A stretch of 64,000 nucleotides of DNA from contig MU008159.1 of the NCBI GenBank assembly GCA_010909165.1, positions 2,046,001-2,110,000 of the forward strand. Direction: 5' to 3'. Made by a program: the position numbers and the translations under genes. Shown here piece by piece: positions 54,040-64,000 of this stretch. This DNA comes from Anthoceros angustus (lineage: Eukaryota; Streptophyta; Anthocerotopsida; Anthocerotales; Anthocerotaceae). Positions within the stretch are counted from its first letter, which is position 1, and every line of letters begins with the position of its first letter. The notes below the pieces were generated by a model. That model saw nothing but the letters and a program-made list of their open reading frames with translations, was not told where the DNA came from and did no database searches.

Positions 54040-55450
54040 CACCGGGATACCATCACCTGTTGCCGTACCGCTCCCGGGACACGGCGGGCCATAGCCCCAG
54101 GAGCCCAGGTGGGTGGGTGCGGTAGTAGGTACATTAAAACAGCAACGGCATGGACTAAGGAGTCTCCACTCATATCCTAACCACCGCAAGCGTTACTCGT
54201 GTGGAAATCGCCTTTTTCTAACTCGTTGCTGTACAAGCAACTGTAGCCGCCGTGCTTATCCAGGACTCTGGTCCCCCAGAGCTGAAGCAGAAGCAGAAGC
54301 GGAGGGTGGCTGGCAGCGGTGGCAGGCCCGGCGCTCGGCCCTGCTCCGCCGCGTATCACCCGCCACGTTGCGCAGTCCGGCCGCCAGCTAGCCCTAATGA
54401 CAAGGCCCAGTGGCCCCCAAGGCAGCGAAAACTTACGGACGCCCGCCACATTTTTCCCCTCTTGTCGCTCCCCACTCGGCAGTCGCCAATGCCATCCGTA
54501 TCCGTTCCTTGTCGTGCTCCAGCCCGCTTTTGTCCGATGGAATGTGCGTGGAAGCGAATTGGATGCCATCGGCCCCGCGGCCGCGGCCTGTGATCGCGAT
54601 CGACCCGCGGAGGAAGCGGCAGCGGCAGCGGCAGCGACAGCGACAGCGACCAGCTACAGCGGCCACAGCCTAGCGCGGATATTCGACGGCAGCCGAGATG
54701 TTGGTGCATGAATGTGGGGGAGGGCCAGGAGCAGGAGCAGGATGAGGGTCAGGGTCAGGGTCAGGATCAGGGTCACGACGGGGTCATGGACAATTTGGCC
54801 TGTCCCCGTTGCAATCTTGCAATCTAGGGCAAGCGCCAGCGCTCCATGTTCGCCAACTTGCCCGCGCCATGGAATTGCTGTTCCCGACTCCCGAGGCGTA
54901 GGCAAGCACTAGGCGGAGGAGGGCCAGGCCAACGAGGCCCGGGACTGGGAGACGGAGCCGCCACGCCCACGTCGGCCGACACACTTGCGCGATTCGCGGC
55001 TTCCTGCTTTTTTGCAGCGACGGGAAACCGCCACCGCTGCCACTACTCTTCATTATATCTAATATTTTGTACCTACGATATTACTGCCACTGCCACTGCC
55101 TCTGCCACTGCCTCTGCCACTGCCACTGTCACTGCCTCTGCCACAGCCGGGGCCCGGGGCCCGGCAATCATTCATCCGCGCAGGGCAGGCCGGGCCAGGC
55201 CAGGCCACGCCTGGTATTACATTACCCACTCCTTCTCTATCCTTCCGGATCACCTTTTTTCCATTATTGTTGTGCTGCTGCTTCGTATTACATATCATTC
55301 TTTTCTTCCTCTTCACTTTACGCGCCTCGGCAAGCCCAGCCCAGCCCAGCCCAGCCTAGCGGCCACCGTGACCCAGTTGCTGGCGTCCACTCCACAACGC
55401 ACAGCCTTGAAAGCGAGTCGCAGTCAAGGCCGCTGCCAGCTAACAGCTAA
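54040..55450. other. GC-rich spacer with microsatellites
   Basis: Holds GAAGCAGAAGCAGAAGC (54283), CGGCAGCGGCAGCGGCAGCG (54618), AGGGTCAGGGTCAGGGTCAGG (54745) and CTGCCACTGCCTCTGCCACTGC (55085-55140). Frames here encode only simple repeats. No gene recognised. Confidence 0.5.
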
Positions 55451-55459
55451 CAGCTAACG

Positions 55460-57350
55460 TAGCCGGGCTCGGCTCCACCTACTGGGAACCTTTCACGTCT
55501 CCCCACAACTGCATCCACCACACCCGTCCCCGTTCCCCCCGCCTCCCACGTGTCGGTCAACAAGTCAGTAACGCCAAACAATATCCGTACATGCCTATCG
55601 ATACTTATCCGCGGGGCCCCTCTGCCATATGTAGGTACATAACATCATACCCGCTTCGTTTGCCGCGCCGCGTACACCTACCAAAGAAACGCTCCATCCA
55701 CGCTATATGGGTATTTGGTCTGTGGCTACAATCTAACTCCACTATTCAATGAAGATCCGCCCACGGTACATATCATTTTTCATAGGTAGGTCCTACACAC
55801 ATTCTTTTACGAGCGACTCAGAGACAAACAACTTTTACTTTACATCATTCATAGTATTTCGAATGTAAACTTATTTTTATATAGAATTAATAATATAATT
55901 AACATGGGTTGTACCCCTTTGTGCTTTATCACATGCTTGGCTCTTTCAGTCTCTCACAAGTACAATGATTTGGGGTTAAAGTTCCTTCTAAATGTGTATC
56001 ACTTATGATGGACCCTTTCTCTCTCCCAACTGCACTGAGTTTGAGAATTGAAGCTTCCACAAAATACCATCCGGGCATGATTGCATGGGTATGCATTGGA
56101 GAAGTTCATGATTGATAATAACATATGTTGGGATATGCCATACACTACATAAATTGGAAACCATATCCTAAGAATAAGTAAATATCTTCTTTTATTTGCA
56201 TCATTCCATGTTGGTCGGTATTGAACACCAAAAGGGTCATGAACAAAGCCTGATAAGAATAGCTTCATACCATACCAAATGAGTATCGCAATCATTTGGT
56301 TCACAATTTGAGTACTTCACAATTTTCTACAATCAATTGTACAAAAAATATAGGTTTTTATAATCGCACCAAATGAACGTTTAAATCTTGCAGATAGTAA
56401 TGGTCCACACACAACTTTCTACAATTCAAGTTCCAGGACGCACAACATGTCCGCATTCTTATAACACACTAAGACTTTTTCTCCATTTAAATACCATGAT
56501 AAATTTATGAGTCATACTTCATATTTTTACATATTATTGCTTTTAGCACAATCTATGAAGTATGACTCATCTTCTAGTTCATTTCTGGATGGACCTTAAG
56601 TTCATTTCAATCCATACAATTTGTACATATAATTATTCTTCTATTAATGTCTTTAGAAAAAAAATTCAATACCTACATTAAAGAGCAAATTTTAGAACCC
56701 ATAAGTTAACTTATAATGCTTCTTGTATGCCTTTACTATAGAAGTGTGTACCCAATTCATTAATCAAGGAGGAAAAAAAAGCATCCATTCAGGAAGGGGA
56801 ACGTTTTTTGACTTACGTGCACCAATAAAATAAAACTACACGATTTTGAATAGTGTGCTTAAAGTGTGTTTATTGGCATCTTGATGAATATAATATTTTG
56901 CAAGTGTGTTACAAGTGAGGACATTGCGTGTTGGATATGGAGTCATGATAAGACGGACCCAATGCCTAGATAAAATCATTGGCTAATATATAATAAATGG
57001 GGTATATAATAAACGATCTTCTTTTATTGGATGAGAATCTTATGTTAATCAACAAGGGGTTAAGTGATATTCCAAGATTATTGGAGTGTATCACATGTAA
57101 AGTTCCAAAAGCCACAACACTTTAAGATGCTAATCTAAACCTAATATTAATCATCAAATAAAATAATATACAAAAATAAGACGTCCATAAAATAAGGATA
57201 ATATCACTAGAGTGAGCACTTGATGGCACACATTTCTAGTCACCTGACACCACTCAATGGAAAGATTCAAGAATTGTGAAATGGGATTCTCCGTAGAATC
57301 CCCTTTTTCAGATTCTAAAAAAATATTCATAGAGTTAGCCTAAGCTGGAA
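55460..57350. other. Long AT-rich gene-free stretch
   Basis: From about 55840 to 57340 the sequence is AT-rich with no open frame of protein-like make-up, no recognised terminal repeats and no simple array. It could be old intergenic or mobile-element DNA. An inverted pair, TATGAGTCATACTTCATA (56505) and TATGAAGTATGACTCATC (56555), may be a small hairpin or MITE trace. Confidence 0.45.
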
Positions 57351-59300
57351 GATTCACACGGCTTCCAGGGGCAGGGCGCTGAATTATCCTTATTTTGCCC
57401 AAGAGAAACGAGAAACGGGAAGACTTTGACTCGGTGGCTCCGGTTTCCGTTCCCACCCAACCCAACGGAGGAGGAAGGCTCCGTTCCCCTCAACACACAA
57501 GACACTTTTGCGTCACGGGAAATGCCCCGTCCGCAGAGCATAGAGGAGCAGAGCAAGTGCAACTTGGCAGACAAGGAGTCATTGGACTCCAGGTTACGTG
57601 ACGGGAGGCCACATTCTCCCTCCATTGTCCTTTGTCGTTGCCCTTGGCCCTACTCCCACATTTTCTGCGCTCCATCTTTTTATCTGTATGAATTCCCTAA
57701 GATGATGGAGTCTCCTAGTTGCATCTCCGGCCCGGATCCACAGTACTTTTACCCCTGAATTTACCCCCGGCATTTGCATTTACGGCACTACGTTGTGGAT
57801 GGATGGATGGATGGATGGATGGATGGATGGTTTTGTGGGTGGCGCAGTATGTACTATGTACATGATTGTGGTTGATGAGAGGATGGTGGTGGGGAGGAGC
57901 CGGAAATAAAATATCATGCGGTGATGCTGCGAAGCGCCAGCGACAAATCCCGCGGGAGTTACAAATGCCAGTTATCGATTAGGCAGAGTACAGTATGTGC
58001 CGAGTCAAGCCTTATCTTGATGGGGATCCGTGTGCGCCGGGCCCCGGGAGGGTAGGTAGCAGGCCTGTGGGAAACGGGCTGCGGGCACTGGGCAGTGGCA
58101 GTCGGTTCGGAACCGAGCCGGGAAGTTGGGTTAAGGGGCCGGGCGCGTTTATGGGGCGGATAAGACGGCAGATTTTTGCGAAGTGGAACATTGATGGGAG
58201 AGGTGGCTGCCGTCATGCCGGGGCCACGTCTCGGCAGCCCGAGGCTCCGGAACAGGATGCCGGGCCAGCGTGGAGGATAGTGCGCTTTGGGAGGTCCGGG
58301 CCGAACCCACGCTCCCTTTCCCTTCCTTTCTTGCTTCCTTCCTTTCCTCACGCTCACGCTTCGCCGGGTCCCTGGGGCGTGGCCTGCAGCCTGCTTGGTC
58401 CTCTTCGTTGCTGTGCTGCAAGCGCCAGCAGCAAAGCCAGCGCCAGCGCGCGGGCGCCATCACCTCGAGTTGGTGAGTCGGCGAGCTTATCCATGACCTC
58501 GCGTCTGTGGCCGCGCTTTCTGCTGCACCGTCACCCGCGCCCTTGTCCTGTAGGCCTGCCTGCCTTGCCTTAAGACGGGCCCTTGCCCTCCCTCTCTTGT
58601 CTCTTGCCTGTCTTCCTGCCTGCTGCCTGCCTGCCCGCCACTGCCGCCTTCCCCGCGCCTTCTCTTCCGCCTGTGGCCTTCCTCACCTTCCCGCGCATTG
58701 CAAGCCCCGCCTGCTCCCCCGCCAATTGTGCCCCCCTCGCTGCCGTCTGCAATTCGGAAGGCCGGGGTTTGGTGTGGGTCGTGGTCCATGGGACTGCCGG
58801 CTCCAGATCTGGAGTGAGCCCGGCGCGGAAGCGCGTCCTGTCGTTGTGGGCGATCGCCATTGGCCTCCGGTAGAGGAGAGGAGAGGAGAGGAGTGGAGTG
58901 GAGTGGAGTGGAGTGGATTGGAGGGCAAATTCGGGACAGGGTTTAGTAGTTGTGGGTGCTTGATTGGATGTGTTGGGCGCCGGCTTGCGTCGTCGGCGGT
59001 GCAGGGGGTTATGGAGGGGGCTTCTGCTGAGAGCGCCCGTGCGGAAGTGGCGGTTGCGGAGCTACTGCGGCCGGGCCTGTGACAGTGTTGTGCATGGAAA
59101 ACGTTAACAGCGTACTCCACAGACTACAACGCAGCTCCTACACCAAGCACTGCCCTCCTTGAGCGAGCGGCGGTAAATGAGGTGGAGCGGCGGGGAGTTG
59201 GCGCGCTTGCGGTTGCCTGTTGTGTAACTTGATCGGGTGCGGTTCTTGATTCTTGGGGCCGCAGCATCGGACCTAGGACGAGCTTGGTGTGGCGTTTTGA
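57350..59300. other. Region upstream of the OXS3-like gene
   Basis: 57797-57832 is a (GGAT)n microsatellite of about nine units. 58480-58740 is pyrimidine-rich (CTGCCTGCCTGCC). 58874-58920 is a GAGGA/GTGGA pentamer run (GAGGAGAGGAGAGGAG; GTGGAGTGGAGTGG). It probably includes the promoter and 5' UTR of the gene starting at 59307. No coding gene recognised. Confidence 0.45.
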
Positions 59301-59306
59301 GGCACA

Positions 59307-60513
59307 ATGTCGGTTGCTTATGCGTACGAGAATGGGTGGGACATTGGGGCAGGAGCCCGGGGCGGACACATGATGGTAGGCTCGCAGAGCCATGTGTGCG
59401 GAGGAGATGCGCCTACTTTCCGGTCTAAGCATCAGCAGGACTCCATGATCCGGGGCTTCTCGGCCATATCTAAGTATATGCACACCCAGCCTGCCCAGCC
59501 GGACTGCTGTAGCAAGACTTCTCCTCCTTGTCAGGCCCCGCCCAGTCCGCCTTGCCTCTCTTCTCTTTCGCAAGACAGAGTGAGCCCGCTCTCTTCTTCG
59601 CCTCCTCTAGAGCCTTCCGGAGCCTCCTCTAGAAATGAGCCTGCCAATGCGGCAGCTAACACTCAGCCCTCCCCCGGATCCGGGAGTACGTCTTCGGAAA
59701 CCGCATCAGATGTCACCGATCAAGCTTTTCCTGGACCTAGTCAAGAGGCCGACGTCCACACGGCGAGTGATGGGCATTTCAAGGAGAGCGATGCCCAAGG
59801 TGATGAACCGCAGCAGCTAGGGGATGGAGCCGATGTTCCTGATCGCTTCCCTACTCCGGCCTCCTCAGCTTCTTCGCTTTCTTCTTCCATTGGAGAGGCC
59901 AGGGATGATACCTCCTGCTCCTCTGAAGATGAGCAGGACATGGAAGCCCAGTCTGCGTATCGTGGACCTCTGGAGCAGATGAGTGAACTGGAGTCTTCTC
60001 TCCCGATCAAGTAAGGGTTTCCCCTCTTTCCCTTCACCGTTCCTGCTGTATTATATGCCGTTGTACGATTTCCGTCATGACACTGTTTGTGCCAATTCTT
60101 GGAGGTGTCACTCACCCAGTCTTCCTGGATGTTGCAGACGAGGTCTTTCGAGGTACTTCAACGGAAAGTCTCGCTCTTTTACGTCACTGGCAGATGCTAC
60201 CTCACTGTCTGATGTCAAGGAGCTGGCTAAGGTCGAGAATCCCTTCAATCGCAAGAGGAAGATGTTTGGTGGTGGTCATCATCGCTGCTTCCCTCCCCTG
60301 CCTTCCGGTGCTGGAGTTGCTAAGAGGACGACTGCCACCAACCGAAGCAACCTGGCTTTAGCTGTTTCTATGATTGCAGACGTGGGTCATGCTCCCCCGA
60401 GAGGCAGGCAAAATAGTTCTGTCCCTCCCAGATCTCCTGCTCCTTCCAGGTCATTTTCGCTCACAGATCTGCCCGGGACAAGTGGCCTGTCGTCATCCTT
60501 TCGAGGGGCATGA
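59307..60513 (+). CDS. OXIDATIVE STRESS 3 (OXS3)-like protein
   Basis: Two exons, 59307-60010 and 60138-60513, join exactly to 360 codons. The intron is GTAAGG..TTGCAG, 127 nt, phase 2. The N-terminal part (MSVAYAYENGWDIGAGA) is Ser/Pro-rich. Then come the acidic-serine block SASSLSSSIGEARDDTSCSS, the family core LESSLPIKRGLSRYFNGKSR across the splice, SFTSLADATSLSDVKELAKV and ENPFNRKRKMF with a nuclear localisation signal, then a Ser/Pro-rich tail (RSFSLTDLPGTSGLSSSFRG). OXS3 and relatives are small nuclear, chromatin-associated proteins that raise tolerance to heavy metals and oxidative stress in Arabidopsis (family knowledge). The product is longer than most homologues because of the low-complexity flanks. 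The frame is intact. Confidence 0.85.
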
Positions 60514-62000
60514 TGGAGGATTTTGTAGTAGCTTGTGAAGAGTGGGCACCGTTCGTGGACTAGATCAAGAAACTGGTAGTATCTCCTAGCTTTAGTTAGG
60601 TCGTATGGTTGGAAGATCACCCTGTCAGAAAACTTCAACCGACTGGAGAGCGATCAAGGTCTAAATTTTTCTTTTTGAGCTGCGAGATGTTGGTATTCAC
60701 TACTCATGACAGGCTGGCCTCTCTGTGCGGTGGGAAGGAACATCTGATCACTCGTCTAGAGCTTGAGCTTTATCTTCTTCCTTTGGTGTGGAGTTAGCCA
60801 TCTTCGGCTGCATGTAGAGGAGCTTGTGAACCTGGTGGTGAGGGAAGGTCACACGGATCTTGGGACAGTGCCTTGGGCTGGTGGCAAGAAGGCTGGGGCC
60901 CAAGCTTGAAAAGTTGAAATCGAAGTAGAAAGCTGAAGAGAAACGAAGGCGGACATTACCTCCTGAACTTTAGATTAAGCATTCTAAATTGTGGTTAATT
61001 TGTAAAATACTTTTGTGTGTGCCCGACTGGTCCTGAATGTGCAACTGTTTTTCTGAGTTGCCGAATTGAGCTCCCGGGTTCTTTCTCTGCTCCTGCCCGT
61101 TCTTCATCTAGTGCGAGGGCGGAGCAGGGCAGGTTGTTCCCCGAGCACCCGGTGTACTGGCGCAGTGTACGCCGGCCTGACTTAGGCTAGGGCAGGTGGA
61201 CAGGTAGGATTGACAACATACATGTCTTAAAACAAAATCAAGGTATATTAAATAATATTGAACTCAAGTGTAACACTTGCTGTAACCAAGAGTCGTACCT
61301 AGGTAATTATCTATTAAATGATGTTACCCTCATATTTATCCACGCACACTTCCTCTCGCTTCTTAACTTCTGCATCCCTTCTTTGACTTCTCCGTGCTCA
61401 TCCCTTCTTGACTTCTTCGTGCTCTTCTGTGTACCTTGGAGACTACTATGTACCTTATACAAAACGACAGCGAGCACGGGAGATGCAGCTTCTGGGATAC
61501 CGGTGGTAAGTAGGCCTTTTCACATCCCTGACCACGAAGTTCTTCGGGCGGTTGGTAGTTTTGAAATGCGTGATCATGGGGCTAGTCCCCTGGCATGGTG
61601 CCCTTCGTTGGGTTTTTCCTCTTTTTGTTTTTGGGGTGGATGGGTTTTTCCCATCTCTTTTTTATAATAAAGTCTTCTTTCCCTTGGAGACTACTTGGAG
61701 TGCTACATATATCTTGTCTTTCACGTTTACTTTCTTTGAACCACGTAGTTCAACTTCTTGGGCTTCAATTTTTACTGTCATGTCCTCAGGAAAAGGCATA
61801 TCACATCAATTAGCTCCTCTTCAAATTCACTTGAACACTACACTCTACAAAACACTTCATGATCAGTAGATACTTTCTGCAATCTAACAAGCATAGAGAA
61901 GGGCAACCTGAACTCAAGAACCGAATATTTTGTCCAGCCTGCAAAGTGGGCAACTGCACATGCACAACTGAGGAGATTCAATGTGAAGGTACGGAGGAAA
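60514..62000. other. 3' flank of OXS3-like gene and spacer
   Basis: 60514-61000 is probably the 3' UTR and beyond (TTGTAAAATACTTTTGTGTG near 60998). 61360-61870 is T-rich (61640-61730 CTTTTTGTTTTTGGGG; TTTTTTATAATAAAG). A phrase duplication, CTTGGAGACTACT(A/T), occurs at 61435 and 61683. An open piece at 61880-62090 (FCPACKVGNCTCTTEEIQCE) is not recognised. No other gene. Confidence 0.4.
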
Positions 62001-62099
62001 GAAAAAATAAAATGCTAAATTGGATCATGCCACCGGAGCAACTGAGTTTGAAGATACCGCCCCTACATACATTTGCCTTGTTTGAATCGTGCTTTTCAG

Positions 62100-64000
62100 G
62101 GCCTCGCCTTTTTAGGCATCTCCCGAGAAGCCCGCATGACGACGTTCGCCTTGCCTACTGGCTTCCTTTGGACCGCCTTGCGCTAGACCTTGGAGACGAG
62201 GTGACTTGTACTCTGTTCCTTTTTCTCCCCCAGCGGTGTCTTCATCGCTCCAGGGGTGGTTCTTCTGGCCATAGGGAGGTGACGTCTCATCTCCGTCTGC
62301 TCGGGGCTGGAAGCTTTGTAGAGGAGGCGCGGTGAGATCGGGCCAAGGCGCCAAAGTGGATCAGTTTATCAGACCCCACGGTGGCTCAAGAGGTGTCTCT
62401 TGCTAGGCCGTGCAGGGGAATACGCCAGGGTTGCCTGGGCACTTCGCCCGGAGCCGGTGGCGCTAGTTTCCGAAAACACCAATTCTGCACTCTGTGCCCT
62501 TCACCCGGCCCCAAATGACCTCATTCCACATGATATCCTGATTTATGTGTTGGAGGAGCCTTATTGTCTCGACAAGGCGGTCTTCGGTAGGGCTCTTACC
62601 GCTGCCCTACGGCTTTCTTCGGGTGGTATGTTTAGGACAGTCTACGATTAGCTTCGGGATTACTTTGCTCCCAACGATCCTTCTAGCGGTTTCTCGGAGC
62701 TCTTCGTTCTGGCAGCGGCAATGCCCAGGGATGAGACTCCCCACCAGATCTCTCGGGTGTTAGGGGCCAACAAGTTATTGGTTGTGGAGAAGCCCACGCC
62801 TAGGGTACACCCTATCATCATTGGGGAGGCATTCTTACGCCTTATGGGTCACAGCATTGCTATCCAACTTCGGGAGTAGTTCTAGGCGCATCTTTGCCCC
62901 CACCAATTTGGGATTGCCACTCCGGGGGGTTGTGAGTTGGCTGCGTTCGGTATTGCGGCGGTTCTGGAGTCACATCAAGATTGGGTCGCTCTGCAGGTGG
63001 ACATCGAGAACGCTTTCATCACGGTCTTTAGGACGGCAATCTTTATAGAATTCAAGGATGCTGGCGGGCACCTAGTAAGTCTTTCCCATTACGCACTTCA
63101 AGGCCTTGACCCTTACTATCGATGCAATCGAGGAGTGTCTCTTTCCGTTTGTGGCAGACAACACTCATATCTTAAGACCCAGGGGTTAGGTTAGAAAAGC
63201 TTCCACACTCTTCTCCTCAGAGCTCTCCCGCCTGGGTTTGAGGGTCAAGATTCTGAAGTGCAAGGTGTGGTCCCCGTCTGGCATTACTCCTTCTCTCAAT
63301 TCTTTGAGGGGGACATTGTTCCTTCTCAAGGGCTTCGCGTCTTGGGGGTCCCCGTGGGACTTCCGGCCTACATTCAAGGTTTTGTAGAGGAGGCTTTGAA
63401 GGAAGACTTGGCCCACGTCGGTGACCTATCTCTACTAGGGGACCCTCACGTGGCATTTGCCATCCTTTCGTCCTGCTTTGCGCATTGGCCGGGCTATCTC
63501 ACCACGACGGTGGCTCCCTCCTCATCTTTTCTATTAATCCTGCGGAATTTTGATCTACAAATTATGTAGGCACTTGGAGACATTATCGGGGTGGGGACTT
63601 GAAAGTGCTGCAGGGGCCTTTTCCCGGTGGCAGGTGTCTCTTCCTATCGCTTTTGGGGGCACAAGTCCGTTGGCCATGGAGGCCTTAGAGCCGGCGGCCT
63701 TTCTTGGGAGCTGGGCCCTCTCTGCCCCTGTCTTCACCGCTCGGTTCATAATCCGGGATGTTCCCATCTTGGAAGCCTTTGTCTCAGGCGTTGAGGAGGG
63801 GCCTTTCCTTTTGCAGGCTTCCCTTAAATTGGCCTGGGACTCCCTTTCCTCTGAGGCTAGGGTGGTCATGCATCCCTTTTCCTCATTTTCCGAGGAAGGG
63901 CTACGTGGCTTTTAGTCCTCTCTCCAGGAGAAGCAGTACGGGCAAGCGCAGCGGGCTATTCTTCTGGACTCTACTATTCCTCGGCCCGTTCATGCCCGTA
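62100..64000 (+). mobile_element. Degenerate non-LTR-type reverse transcriptase, runs off the window
   Basis: Reverse-transcriptase-like text spread over shifting frames with several stops. In order: HPIIIGEAFLRLMGHSIAIQ (about 62810), PHQFGIATPGGCELAAFGIA (62898-62955), then DWVALQVDIENAF (62978-63020, the D..NAF box), a third-frame VADNTHIL (about 63150, in the place of the usual ADDTH active-site motif, one Asp changed), GLRVKILKCKVWSPSGI (63238), and the C-terminal thumb-like GGTSPLAMEALEPAAFLGSW (63650-63720). The IGE..RL.G ... G.GGCE ... VDIENAFN ... ADDTHI ... GSWAL pattern is that of LINE-like RT ORFs common in plants and fungi. Stops at 62649 and 62877, frame changes near 63100 and 63380, and the altered active site make it inactive. 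The 5' limit near 62100 is uncertain. Confidence 0.7.

Noticed and set aside
53022-54173. 367-codon plus-strand ORF and opposing 230-codon minus-strand ORF
   Set aside because: Most of their length is the GGGAGTC heptamer array. There is no ATG-supported conserved part and the opposite strand is equally open.
57797-57832. Possible CRISPR-like or clustered repeat
   Set aside because: It is a simple (GGAT)n microsatellite with no spacers.

Overview
This is nuclear DNA of a streptophyte (a land plant or a close algal relative). The single-copy genes are plant-type families with GT-AG introns of roughly 80-200 nt: an AEX-3/DENN protein, a plant Rab geranylgeranyltransferase alpha subunit with a C-terminal leucine-rich part, a GT14 (GlcAT14-type) glucuronosyltransferase, and an OXIDATIVE STRESS 3-like protein. 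Short introns, dispersed repeats and degraded mobile elements fit a bryophyte, lycophyte or charophyte, but I cannot name the species. Nothing bacterial, viral, organellar or CRISPR-like was seen. No tRNA or rRNA gene was recognised by eye.

Layout. 0-10 kb: a segmental duplication. An upstream minisatellite plus an 874-codon orphan gene (6828-9661, three exons) is intact in the right copy. In the left copy (about 1-3530) it is internally deleted, broken, and invaded by a pogo/Tc1-mariner-like MITE. 10-13 kb: remains of a DUF7869-type mobile-element ORF on the minus strand. 13-16.5 kb: minisatellites, two perfect hairpins and an intact-looking ten-exon orphan coding gene (14571-16318, minus). 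17-22 kb: tandem repeat arrays. 22-29.3 kb: a Crypton-like (DUF3504-type) tyrosine recombinase element. It has a duplicated 1.38-kb 5' part and a fivefold tandem array of an exon-intron module near its 3' end. 29.4-38 kb: a second, frameshifted mobile element (DUF7869 C-terminal half), GTGCGCGCAC-rich satellite blocks and an inverted partial copy. 38.9-50.3 kb: a gene-rich island of three minus-strand genes in the order DENN, RabGGTase alpha, GT14. 50.5-59 kb: a decayed copy of the RabGGTase alpha first exon, low-complexity DNA (including a GGGAGTC heptamer array), and little that is clearly coding. 59.3-60.5 kb: the OXS3-like gene (plus). 62-64 kb: a decayed non-LTR reverse transcriptase running off the window.

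Two of the three island genes work on Rab GTPases: DENN proteins are usually Rab exchange factors, and RabGGTase alpha serves Rab prenylation. The third is a Golgi arabinogalactan glycosyltransferase. OXS3-like proteins are chromatin-associated stress-tolerance factors. The conserved genes and both orphan genes read through without frameshifts. The mobile and repeated DNA is full of frameshifts, and differences between its near-identical copies fall strikingly often on CTG/CAG trinucleotides. That points either to base-calling error at CHG-methylated sites or to a CHG-linked mutation process, and it affects how every broken ORF here should be read.
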